In this document: piece by piece, positions 24,301 through 30,600 of the stretch
Numbering within the stretch: the first letter of the stretch is position 1
Layout: every line of letters begins with the position of its first letter
Source: Owenia fusiformis
Lineage: Eukaryota; Annelida; Polychaeta; Sabellida; Oweniidae
Assembly: GCA_903813345.2 (NCBI GenBank)
Contig: CAIIXF020000012.1
Span: 13,250,932 to 13,314,931 of the forward strand
Direction of reading: 5' to 3'
DNA length: 64,000 nucleotides
Position numbers and translations under genes: made by a program
Notes under the pieces: model-generated
What the model saw: the letters and a program-made list of their open reading frames with translations, nothing else
Databases searched by the model: none
Told to the model about the DNA's origin: nothing

Positions 24301-24893
24301 ATTATTTTTACGTGCGTGGTTTGATACATGGATTGTAACGTTGTTTAGATGACTGAAATAATGCTTCTGTAATGATTAAATGATACCGTAGCATCCGATA
24401 TCTTATTAACATCCGGGTAACATTGGTTGATTCAACACCCAATTGCACCCCCTCTAAGAACATTAGATCTATCCATTGGGGGAGAGGGCTTTATTATATA
24501 GTCTGGTGGTTTTTAAATTCGAAACTGTATTATTGAAATGTTACTACTTCTTACATTGCGTGAAAGCCTCTCATGTGACATGCTACTTGATTAGCTCAAA
24601 TTTCACATATAGAGAAATGTACAACAAGGGCAAATCTCACTTACATGATAGAAAGTTCTATTCAAGAATGCGCCATAAATGTTATTCTAATTAAAACATA
24701 AATGTATGTAATTTCTTGTACTAGAGCAGCGATTCACTAGAAAAGGCATGTAATGTTTTGCCCTTAATAATAAAAATTTATTTCAGCATTTTGCGCATTA
24801 CTCAACGCTAGGTCTTAGCATAATCTAAACAAACTCACCAGCAAAAGCTACAGAGAAGACGACAGCGATACCTAGACACAATATCCACTTCAT
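210..24893 (-). CDS. Gene B: modular SUEL/CCP/C-type-lectin-like receptor (5' part, open at left edge)
   Basis: A multi-exon gene whose exons, in transcription order, are 24893-24839, 17866-17649, 16576-16480, 14867-14661, 12416-12192, 11816-11754, 11572-11477, 10825-10616, 10141-10085, 8967-8914, 6947-6642, 5525-5304, 4567-4340, 4025-3870, 3360-3169, 2905-2609, 2426-2187, 2038-1814, 1394-1251, 727-527 and 308-210. I located each by GT-AG borders and frame continuity. The order is signal peptide, three modules of SUEL-CCPa-CTLD-CCPb, and linkers. All introns are phase 1 except one phase-0 intron inside the first SUEL domain. SUEL domains bind rhamnose/galactose in known lectins; CCP and CTLD are ligand-binding ectodomains, so the product is probably a cell-surface lectin-like receptor. 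The 3' end lies beyond position 1; by analogy with gene A it should add a further module, a membrane segment and a tail. Exon calls are strong; the exact isoform is untested. Confidence 0.85.
527..727 (-). CDS. Gene B module 3: CCPb (sushi) domain
   Basis: Begins A-L-K-A-T-S-C-D-A-L-V-T-P-R-N-A-Y, with GSTVTFRCFPGY, T-R-Q-C-L-D-N-G and WDGVTPFC. Donor GTACAT, phase 1. It differs from its twin at 63426 by one synonymous base in a Pro codon, while the introns around it differ by a few percent. Confidence 0.87.
1251..1394 (-). CDS. Gene B module 3: CTLD, C-terminal exon
   Basis: Reads D-P-K-F-S-D-S-F-D-T-A-W-C-T-Y-A-Y-F, then G-A-I-G-Y-Y-D-P-K-K and C-S-N-K-Y-G-Y-I-C-E-Y. Donor GTAAGT, phase 1. 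At 144 bp it is the shortest of the four C-terminal halves; calcium-ligand motifs are absent. Confidence 0.86.
1814..2038 (-). CDS. Gene B module 3: CTLD, N-terminal exon
   Basis: Reads from VDETLCPATA through GRMCYEFHDH and NAKEACESRG to YKYWVNG, with a GTAAGA donor in phase 1. A clear CTLD first half. Confidence 0.87.
2187..2426 (-). CDS. Gene B module 3: CCPa (sushi) domain
   Basis: Begins K-C-D-V-P-Q-P-P-T-N-G-K, with AATYTCDINFSLYG, V-R-T-C-D-Q and Y-T-W-K-G-R-A-P-A-C before a GTAAG donor. Class 1-1 and 240 bp, the longest CCPa here because of an Asp/Ser-rich insert after the first Asn-Gly. Confidence 0.87.
2609..2905 (-). CDS. Gene B module 3: SUEL lectin domain
   Basis: A 297-bp exon, the same length as the gene A SUEL exon. 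It reads NLTDTSCSRTDYGDK, then L-E-C-D-F-K, A-T-L-Y-P-N-S-T, C-T-L-N-I-T, KCQLSLNSYA and KTCCAPLICHN. I chose the acceptor at 2906 because it equals the gene A exon in length; an in-frame alternative acceptor lies 12 bp further in (exon end 2893). Confidence 0.87.
3169..3360 (-). CDS. Gene B module 2: CCPb (sushi) domain
   Basis: Begins R-N-T-C-P-D-I-K-V-P-N-G-F, with V-A-T-L-G-C-N-P-G-W, R-V-C-M-K-N-G and M-W-S-G-I-T-P-Y-C-E, then a GTAAGG donor. A standard four-cysteine CCP. It is spliced almost directly to the module 3 SUEL exon; I see no Thr/Pro linker exon between them. Confidence 0.87.
3590..3733. repeat. Dispersed SINE-like repeat, copy 1
   Basis: Shares with 23852-23976 a GC-richer core in the same order: CGGGGATTA-like, CGCTCTCAAT, TTTTCCAGGGGCCTAA. 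The GC-rich core in AT-rich DNA suggests a small retroposon, but no clear tRNA head is visible. Confidence 0.4.
3870..4025 (-). CDS. Gene B module 2: CTLD, C-terminal exon
   Basis: A 156-bp exon reading from DKNYKKGVNDSLC through I-R-Y-F-S-S-E-K-G to C-N-N-K-Y-G-H-I-C-Q-Y. It completes the CTLD. No EPN/QPD or WND calcium ligands are seen. Unlike module 1 it is not split. Confidence 0.85.
4340..4567 (-). CDS. Gene B module 2: CTLD, N-terminal exon
   Basis: Reads from IDSSLCKATT through GNTCYQFFEA and QAESACKALD to RYWLKG, with a GTAAG donor in phase 1. It has the CTLD first-half pattern with YWLKG at the WIGL position. Confidence 0.87.
5304..5525 (-). CDS. Gene B module 2: CCPa (sushi) domain
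   Basis: Class 1-1 exon beginning R-C-P-E-P-S-K-P-N-N-G-T-V-V-T, with Y-T-C-D-K-D-F-T-L, R-K-C-S-R and W-N-G-N-I-P-V-C. Four cysteines and a Tyr/Asp-rich insert before the last Trp, as in the other CCPa exons. Confidence 0.87.
6642..6947 (-). CDS. Gene B module 2: SUEL lectin domain
   Basis: One uninterrupted 306-bp exon. It begins P-P-V-L-R-N-T-S-S-C-E-L and continues through I-Y-M-Q-C-R, A-F-I-Y-A-N-D-T, C-T-F-D-I and VCRVETGPIS to KGLCCRDLTCHS and Y-H-C-V-P. The CC-x-x-L-x-C-H ending is typical of the SUEL/Gal-lectin family. It differs from its sisters in lacking the W/Y-G-D-K segment near the start (SRKNAPAA instead), so its sugar specificity may differ. Confidence 0.88.
7211..8515. mobile_element. 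hAT-like non-autonomous element filled by a minisatellite
   Basis: Ends are inverted: CAGACTTGCCAACCT on the left and AGGTTGGCAAGTCAG on the right. C-A-G tips and GCC-rich ends are hAT-like; flanking 8-bp target copies are only partly matched (GACTTAGA and GACTACTC). The right half (about 7,910-8,490) is a degenerate array of roughly 28-30 bp built on CTACCGTAAAAACTCCCG. It lies in the intron before the module 2 SUEL exon. No transposase is present. Confidence 0.6.
8914..8967 (-). CDS. Gene B: linker exon 2
   Basis: A 54-bp class 1-1 exon reading GTIRIHSTAAPTPGIPT between a CAG-type acceptor and a GTAAGA donor. It has the same Thr/Pro character as the preceding linker. Called on borders, frame and position; the short length leaves some doubt. 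Confidence 0.6.
9222..9580. repeat. Two diverged tandem copies of a 180-bp sequence
   Basis: Segments near 9,222-9,385 and 9,405-9,580 share phrases such as ACTCCTCTTTGCAATG, ATATCATTCATT and TTTGCAAAGTGGG in the same order. It lies in the intron between the two linker exons. No coding function seen. Confidence 0.55.
10085..10141 (-). CDS. Gene B: Thr/Pro linker exon 1
   Basis: A 57-bp class 1-1 exon reading APETTPGSTLVTTATTPQ. It is Thr- and Pro-rich with no cysteine, a mucin-like spacer that would be heavily O-glycosylated. It separates module 1 from module 2 together with the next small exon. Confidence 0.7.
10246..10390. mobile_element. GC-rich hairpin MITE, copy 1
   Basis: A foldback of about 145 bp bounded by TAATGCC and GGCATTA, with CGGCCGATTGAGTATTTT arms and CACATTTGCTC/GAGCAAATGTG near the ends. 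It is the same family as 49401-49546 and 49647-49796. It lies in an intron of gene B. Confidence 0.75.
10616..10825 (-). CDS. Gene B module 1: CCPb (sushi) domain
   Basis: Starts P-L-N-A-T-S-C-R-K-L-E-A-P, with a GSRVVLGCTPGY core, F-V-R-Q-C-L and GAWSGSSPGCK, then a GTATGT donor. Four cysteines and the W-S-G-x-x-P-x-C ending make it a standard CCP. It is 210 bp, class 1-1. Its closest look-alike is the 527 exon. Confidence 0.85.
11211..11431. mobile_element. Inverted-repeat MITE, GCTACCGGATTAACC family, copy 1
   Basis: The arms carry GCTACCGGATTAACCTACTT and its complement, with AAATGAGTTGGTCAT blocks inside. Outer ends are ATTCGCGAATGC and GCGAATACAAGC. Related copies lie at 38466-38890. 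It sits in the intron after the split CTLD exon. Confidence 0.65.
11477..11572 (-). CDS. Gene B module 1: CTLD C-terminal half, second piece
   Basis: Joins in frame after the previous exon and reads W-W-S-T-R-V-E-L-R-Y-F-R-P, then G-C-E-D-Q-R-Y-G-V-V-C-Q-Y before a GTAAAC donor. The C-x-x-x-Y-G-x-x-C-Q-Y ending is shared with every other CTLD exon here. It lacks the WND and EPN/QPD motifs that bind calcium in classical C-type lectins. Confidence 0.8.
11754..11816 (-). CDS. Gene B module 1: CTLD C-terminal half, first piece
   Basis: A 63-bp exon reading DRTYLPKFNESWCVKAELIK, ending at a GTAATT donor in phase 1. It aligns with the start of the single CTLD C-terminal exon of the other modules (for example D-K-N-Y-K-K-G-V-N-D-S-L-C). 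Here the exon is split by a 181-bp intron not seen in the other three modules. Confidence 0.8.
12192..12416 (-). CDS. Gene B module 1: C-type-lectin-like domain, N-terminal exon
   Basis: Reads from IDTSFCRSTT through HICYEFIED and DDAKKKCKDQ to KYWVIG, then a GTATGT donor in phase 1. The pattern C...CYEF...A...C...Y-W-V-x-G is the first half of a CTLD fold (the WIGL position is YWVIG). Paired with the two short exons at 11754 and 11477 that complete the domain. Confidence 0.85.
12632..14490. mobile_element. Degraded element with long inverted ends
   Basis: Left and right ends are inverted: TCTACACCACTTATGAGTCA near 12,640 pairs with the complement near 14,470, and TTGTTAACTGTTAAAAATAA near 12,775 pairs with the complement near 14,350. 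The interior of about 1.5 kb shows no transposase I recognise. It occupies the intron between the CCPa and CTLD exons of module 1. Confidence 0.5.
14661..14867 (-). CDS. Gene B module 1: CCPa (sushi) domain
   Basis: A class 1-1 exon. It begins S-C-K-T-P-Q-A-P-A-N-G, the classic CCP start (Cys, Pro, Asn-Gly). A Y-S-C-K-K-D-F-S-L segment, a third Cys in R-S-C-I-K, and W-T-G-N-Q-P-V-C follow, giving four cysteines with Trp before the last. It matches the position and style of the 5304, 2187 and 62028 exons. The domain is a little longer than a usual 60-residue sushi because of a Tyr-rich insert before the final Trp. Confidence 0.85.
15679..15712. repeat. Perfect 34-bp palindrome
   Basis: The half-site GATACTCTGTCTTAATC is followed at once by its exact complement. 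There is no loop. It abuts a duplicated 200-bp block to its right. Confidence 0.8.
15709..16115 (-). repeat. Two tandem copies (about 203 bp) of an unidentified coding-like sequence
   Basis: Both copies can be read on the minus strand as M-Q-D-S-L-Q-K-T-L-R-H-Q-C-E-K-F-K-C, then D-R-I-C-V-I-S-Y-D-L-L-E-Q-Q-F. The two are about 97 percent alike. I do not recognise the protein; it may be a fragment of a transposon or captured gene. It lies in the intron between module 1 SUEL and CCPa. Confidence 0.55.
16480..16576 (-). CDS. Gene B module 1: SUEL lectin domain, 3' half
   Basis: Continues the SUEL domain as ICRLRLDNYA, then the K-K-S-C-C-K and C-H-D-L-E-Y-E-C-V-P end typical of the family (compare TCCAPLICHN and GSCCEEIWCH in sister exons). 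The acceptor is a pyrimidine-rich run ending TTTTTCAG. The first roughly 30 bases of this exon and its acceptor are the template or end copy of the adjoining minisatellite. The donor is GTAGG in phase 1. Confidence 0.85.
16545..17440 (-). repeat. 64-bp minisatellite made of the SUEL exon start plus its 3' splice site
   Basis: Fourteen GTCTG/ATCTG phase marks fall at 16575, 16639, 16703, 16767, 16831, 16895, 16958, 17022, 17086, 17150, 17212, 17276, 17338 and 17402, so units are 62-64 bp. On the coding strand each unit holds a pyrimidine tract, CAG, then CTGTCGTCTGCGTTTGGACA, the same bases as the start of the real exon, followed by CATATGTGAAATCATGCG. The array fills most of the 1.07 kb intron between the two halves of the first SUEL domain. 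Apparent open frames across it are repeat artefacts. Confidence 0.95.
17649..17866 (-). CDS. Gene B module 1: SUEL lectin domain, 5' half
   Basis: Encodes the first two thirds of a SUEL/Gal-lectin domain, from SCKEDWWGDK through a YLNCSEGE segment to the YCSNME end. Cysteines and the conserved A-x-LYP segment (AVLYPF) align with the other three SUEL exons in the window. Several N-x-S/T sites are present (NCS, NLT, NNS, NFT). The exon ends at GAG followed by GTAAGT in phase 0. The other three SUEL domains are each a single uninterrupted exon, so this intron is peculiar to module 1. Confidence 0.85.
17976..18395. repeat. Minisatellite, five copies of 82-83 bp
   Basis: Units start near 17,981, 18,064, 18,146, 18,228 and 18,311 and share TATCAATCAGTTAGTATATG and CGTATGACTTTAGTT. 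Lies in gene B intron 1, just upstream of the first SUEL exon. Confidence 0.9.
18529..18826. mobile_element. Short hAT-like MITE with poly-C tracts
   Basis: Ends are GGGCGTAGCCAG on the left and CTGGCTACGCTCCTG on the right, inverted copies of a motif seen at hAT-type tips. The interior holds long runs of C and no gene. Target-site copies are not clean. Confidence 0.5.
18861..22276. mobile_element. Large inverted-ended element containing tandem blocks
   Basis: The left end ATTCACTGTTATATTCCTTA pairs with TGAGGAATATGACAGTGAAA at the right end. Inner blocks are also inverted: ACTATACGAAATGACGTCAT near 19,395 and its complement near 22,040. Between them, blocks near 19,585-20,095, 20,105-20,395, 21,045-21,560 and 21,577-21,790 are diverged direct copies sharing AATCCATTAACTCTAACAAA. 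An open frame at 20,292-20,693 shows no family resemblance. No transposase recognised. Confidence 0.55.
22960..23640. repeat. Foldback repeat
   Basis: The left arm contains TTTCACCAAAAATGCAAT near 23,135 and the right arm the complement near 23,430. Outer parts around GATCATGA and AATCATTATCT also pair. Arms are about 200 bp and diverged. Confidence 0.45.
23852..23976. repeat. Dispersed SINE-like repeat, copy 2
   Basis: Matches 3590-3733 over GCTCTCAATC and TTTTCCAGGGGCCTAAA plus flanking segments. It lies in gene B intron 1. Confidence 0.4.
24839..24893 (-). CDS. Gene B exon 1: start codon and signal peptide
   Basis: The exon reads MKWILCLGIAVVFSVAFA and then stops at a GGTGAGT donor in phase 1. 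This is a textbook signal peptide: Lys early, a hydrophobic core and an AFA cleavage site. The next exon continues as E-V-G-V-T into the first SUEL domain. It is separated from that domain by an intron of about 7 kb packed with repeats. A TATA-like AT-rich stretch lies about 75 bp upstream (near 24,965), but in this orientation it is not canonical, so I do not call a promoter. A mariner remnant ends about 200 bp upstream. Confidence 0.85.
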
Positions 24894-25090
24894 ACTTTTA
24901 GATATTCACAAAGATGGATTTTAACTCCCTTGTCACTGATCTATCTCGTGATTATTAATTCTTCTATAAAATGACGATGATACGAACTTATTTGTTCTCT
25001 AAAGTTAAGTATGCCCGTCGTTTCGTTTCACTCTGTTTGTTTTTACAATCAAAATGTATAAAAATATATACAAGCATCAGTTATTTTGTA

Positions 25091-26181
25091 TACGAGGTGT
25101 GATCAATAAGTAATGGACGCTTTTTTACACAGATACTTTTTATGGACCAATCCCTTTGAGTTTCCTACCAGTGATACATCATTCAATTATCTATCAATTC
25201 TGAAGATTTGAAGACAAAATATAAAATACATGTTGATATATCCTTATTTCCCTGATGGAGGTACAGGTACCCCGGGACCGACATATACGTCACATATTCA
25301 GTTTTAGCCAGTTTGGCAAATTTCAGTTAGATTTAAACTTTTTTTATATGCAACAAGTGTTGTGTTGTTTGAAATATTTTTCTGACTGGTAACACATAAA
25401 CAGTAAGTATTGTGATGTCAGAGTGTTGTATGGTCGGGGTTTGCAGGTCAATTTGATTAAGCATTGTGGAAGAATGGGTTGGTGAGAGAAGGGAATACCC
25501 TACTCCATATGGACAATGCACCTGCCCACAGGTCTCAAAATGTTCAGAAAACAATATCCTTGGACCTCAAAATCGAGCCCTTGGCCAATGCATCATATTG
25601 TCCACATCTGCCCACATGTGACTTATTTATTCCTATACTACTTATTTCTATAGAGAAGGGACGCAGGTTTATTGACATTGATGAAATAAAACAACCCGTC
25701 CAACTGCATCTTGCTACCATGTCAGAGAATGGATTCAGCCTTGTCTCACAATCTTAAGTTAAGAGGATTAGGAATTGTGTACATGTAGCACTTGATGGAA
25801 CCTATGTAGAGGGCCCTGTAGAATGAATGTGGCATGAAAACCACATAGTGATGATAAAATATACGAAATCAACTATGGCATAACAAAATGGGGTAATTCA
25901 TGACCATAATGATTTGTTTTGTTCAGCCTGCATTCAACTGAGTTGCATTTTAAAGAAGCTAAAACAGCTTCAGAATGTTTAACGTAATGTCAGTCCCGGG
26001 GTACCTATACCTCCCTCACGGAAATAAAGATATATCAAAATATATTACATGTTTTGTTTTCAAATCTTCGGAGTTGATAGATAATTGAATGATGTATCAC
26101 TGGTGAGAAAAATCGAAGGTATTGGTCTATAAAAAGCATTCATGTAAAAAAGCGTCTATTATTTATTGATCACCCCTCGTA
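25091..26181 (+). mobile_element. mariner-family DNA transposon, degraded, copy 1
   Basis: Inverted ends read TACGAGGTGTGATCAATAAG and CTTATTGATCACCCC-like complements, each bounded by TA. A transposase C-terminal fragment at 25464-25757 (+) carries LLHMDNAPAHRSQN, the second catalytic Asp of the DD34D family, and a degraded C-D-L-F-I box with the third. The N-terminal half is missing, so it is non-autonomous. It ends about 200 bp from the first exon of gene B. Confidence 0.8.
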
Positions 26182-26407
26182 TAACTGTTTTTAAGCTGAT
26201 TTAGGTCGGGAGTAAATCATTTATGAACCTAAGAAGTGGGTATATTGTGTTTTAACTACAGACCATGTAGGTTAAATACATAGAAATATCGCGATAAAAA
26301 CAGGGATTTATTTCTTAACTGCTGAATAGGCATGTAATGTACAAGTGCGCAAATGCGTTAAGATCCCCTAATTTCATTTCGAGTAACAAAAATCATCTAA
26401 TTACATA

Positions 26408-27280
26408 CATTCCCGTCCATAAGTTTGGCAACCTTTTTCTCCCATTGAACTACGTGTAAAAGCCTCTTTACCTTTGAATTTTTATTTACTTTACCTGCGA
26501 TGAAAATACTTATACTATTGATGGAAACGTAATTTGACTTTAATTTCAATACTTCCAAATTTTCTCAATTTTTTTCCTCAATCACAATAGGTCGAAAATT
26601 AATGATAAATTTGACGAATTTTTGAAAATCGACATTGCCATGTTTACCAATGGGAAATGGTAGGTTTGCCGCAAGTCCTATGACAGAATATCCATCCATC
26701 CGAGTCCTTGCAAAAGATACGGGTTAGGCAGGCAATTGAATTTGCTAACTTTATTTAACAAAAAATTGATATTTTTCTTCAGGTTCAACAAAGTTATTGG
26801 GCTAAGTCAAAATTGTTTTTCAAAAAACCTCTCCCATTGAAATAACACAGGAGGCGAAAAATTATTTTCAAAAATGACTTTGAAGCGCTGTAACTTTAAT
26901 ATTCATCAAATAAACTAAACACTTAGTGTTCAAAAAAGTTAGACAATTCAATTTTCTATATAAAAATATTTTTTGCTGAATATTTTACTGAAAAGATATC
27001 CTGATTTCTGAATTGCCCCGAACCCTCCATTTCCCATTGGATTACATGGGAATGACAATTTTCAAAAATTCATCAAATTTATCATCAATTTTCGACCTAT
27101 TGTAATTGAGGAAAATAATTGAGAAAATTTGGAGGTATTGGAAATAAAGTCAAGTTACGTTTCCATCAATATCATAAGTTATTTCATCGTAGGTTAAGTA
27201 AATAAAAATTCAAACGTAAAGAGGCTTTAACACGTAGTTCAATGGGGGGAAAAAGGTTGCCAAACTTATGGAGGGGAGTG
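26408..27280. mobile_element. Tc1-like non-autonomous element with long inverted ends
   Basis: Flanked by TA and bounded by CATTCCCGTCCATAAGTTTG and the near-complement CAAACTTATGGAGGGGAGTG. Inverted ends run about 240 bp each. The middle has no open reading frame of note. Confidence 0.75.
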
Positions 27281-27654
27281 TATTTTTTTAAGGCTAAAAG
27301 TTCCAGGATTATTTTTAGTGTTTTTGGCAAATGCAAGGGACGAGATGTGACAGTTTAATAGTTACTATGGTTACCAATATGCTAATTTGTCAATAACTCA
27401 ATTGCAAATCGCGAACATGACACCTTCCAAAATGTGCATCGAATGCACGAGGCACATGTGCTTGGTCATTTTTGATTCATGTAAAACATAATGGTGCAAT
27501 ATGTGCAAATGAGCCATCTCTAGCAGTCTATTTCATAAGCAAACTTTTGGGATTATACAGTACTTTCTGAAAAGAAAATGTAACGCTCTGTAACCTAATC
27601 AGTGGAGACGATAACCCCATTTAACGTGTAACACGGAGATTGCCATTTTGCACG

Positions 27655-30600
27655 TAAAGGTGGGCAAGTTGTTTGTAGAATGAATCGGGGGATTTTTTTC
27701 ATGAATTTTGCTTATGTTTTTCATCCAAAAAACATCAATACACTTTAAAACATTCTGTATACTTTAATATTACACCATGTAATCCAAAAATATATTTCTC
27801 ATTTTCAAAGATAATCCATGGATTAACACCCAGGTATCTTTATTTTTCAATCTTCAGAGGGCTGGGAATCAATGATGCTCAACGCTTTTGAATACGATAA
27901 ATGCTGTTTTAAATAGGTTTTACGTATGCCAATAATTTCTCAAATTATGTAAGCTGAATGCATTCCTTAATCCCTAGAATGCCTATCATAATAACATTCT
28001 TTTGTCTTGGCCACTTAATATGTTTTGTTGCTGTCTGATCATCAAATCAAATTGTTGTTATTTAAAGATGTCAGTCAAATCTGGTGAAACAGCACAACAT
28101 TTACCTAAATAGCACGAGTACATATTATGTAACTCATCCATAATATTTCATGCATCAGGTATTAAGGCTTAGGGGATTAACTTTTACACATAAACTGAAC
28201 TGACAGATGTGTATGCTTACATGTACAACTTCCAGAATTGTAAGAATTCAAAACTTGTTGATAGCCATATTTTCCTGAATGTGGCATCGAGATATTATGG
28301 CATTTATGAGTGGTAAAACATGAAAAAAGCATTTTCATTTAAAATTAGCATATGATTTGAATTTATGCAAAGAAATGTGTTAGTTAACTATATCCGTTTT
28401 ACATCCATTGCAGTTGGCTACATTATAAGACAAGCTTTCACATGCAAAATGTTAACACCTGCCATTTGTTACAGACACCAACTGCCAAACACCAACTGCC
28501 AAATGATAACGCCAACCACTGAACACCGTCCACAAAAAAGTTTGAGACCATAACAATATGTCACCACTTGTGGTGGTGACATAAAAATGATCATGGAAAA
28601 TTGTATTTGTTTGAAAAAGTAGGAACTTCTGAGGTTATTAAAAAATGGGAAGACAAGGAAGGATTCTGGCTTAAGATATTAGGGTTATAAATTGCAAGGA
28701 AACTAAAACAAAACATTCTTTTTCTCAAATATCACAGTGTATATTCAAATCACAAATACGATATCATACAATTACAATAGGGTCTATCGACTTTCCATTA
28801 TGATATCCCCATGAACAAAATGAATCATTTTTAGGTGTAACATAAAGAATACAATGTCACATAATACTGTGGAAAATATTTGAGCGTTTGGACCCACATG
28901 GGCTGAGGCTGAGGTCATTTAGTTCAGCAAGGGTGTATTGACTTGCCATTGAATGGGCTCCATTGACTTAACATGTGGATATCATCAATTCCAATAGAGG
29001 CCATTGGTTTCTATTGATTTTCACAAAAATACCTAAAATACACTATGACCTGAATCGATTGCAAATTAAATAATTTCACAGTATGACACAAATGGTATAT
29101 CACATCAGATGTGCAAATATAAAGTTTGCAATCGATTCAGGTCATACTTCAAATTAAAAGATTATACAATTTTTCTATCATTTTTTTCCTACAAAATGGC
29201 TATAGAAAAATGCTTCAAAAGCAACTTTTACACTAATGAAATCCCGTACAAATCCAAAGATTATACTGTTATGTCTCATTAATTAATAACATATTTGGAT
29301 AATGTGTTGGGATGTGTAGGATGCAAATGGATTTTGACAGACACAAAAAGACTTCTTGGTTTGGCATCTCTACCCCGGTACACTTTATGATTGAATATTG
29401 GCCCTAATAAGTGGCCCATTCATCAATACAGTGCTGAATATAGGTTAACAAGATACTATTGTACATATAAATGTAATAATAAAATATTTATTTTGAAAAA
29501 TCAGATGAATTTATTTTTTTCATGGGGAGATCATAATGGAGGGTGCACTAGATCCGTTATGTCTTATAAATAAGTACTGCCTTTCCAACCATAATTGATG
29601 TTGATGAAGATTGTGTTTCCAGTTTGATTAATGAACAACATTCATGGTTTTATTTATTATGTTCATTATAATGTACAATGTGATTGATAATCAATTCACA
29701 CATAGCTAGGTCTGAATATTAAACTCCAGCCAAATAGAGCCAGCACAATATTTCAACCTTTGTAACCCTTGCAAAAATATTTTCTTGCAATAAAAATGTG
29801 AAAATAGCTTAGGGTACTTGTAAGCCAATCTGATTTTAAGGTAGATATGTCTCGATATTTTTCACTAATTTTCATGATTATAAATACCTATAATCAATAA
29901 AAGGGACAATATTTTCACATTTGTAATTATATGTGTATGCATGGTCCATGGTGTATGTTACCATATTTCTTTATATCCACTTAAAATGTCAAAAATATTG
30001 CCCAATTTATAATTATCAGATAATTTATTCATCACCAAAATTAGTAAAAATTATCAACATGCAGAACTACCTTAAAGAGTTTAATCTCTCACTCAGTCAC
30101 AATCATGTCAACCAAAACTGTACTTGTATTACATACAGCTTACCATACGTGTGCAATCTATATAGCATCCACACTGACATCTTTACAGAATCATATATAA
30201 TTTTTGAATATAAACTAACTCAACCCAATAAGGCGAGTACTAAAGAATTTACTTACCTGTCATCTAAAAATCTGCTTGGAACTACAATTGGATTACCATT
30301 TAATTCCTCCAAGAGAATATTCTAGGGATTATGGAATGCGTTCAGCTTACATAGTTTGAGAAATTATTGGCATACGTAAAACCTATTTAAAAACAGCATT
30401 TATCATATTCAAAAGCGTTGACCATCAATGATTCCCAGCCCTCTGAAGATTGAAAAATAAAGATACCTGGGTGTTAATCCATGGATTATCTTTGAAAATG
30501 AGAAATATTTTTTTGGATTACATGGTGTTATCTTAAAGTAAGCAAAATGTTTTAAAGTGTATTGATGTTTTTTGGATGAAAAACATAAGCGAAATTCATG

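Noticed and set aside
24965-24973. TATA box for gene B
   Set aside because: TATAAAAT lies on the wrong strand for this gene; spacing is possible but evidence is too weak to annotate.
28365-28553. Short frames at 28,365 and 31,696 with matching protein text
   Set aside because: They are mirrored copies in the arms of an inverted repeat with tandem Q-L-P/N-T phrases; no domain or splice context.
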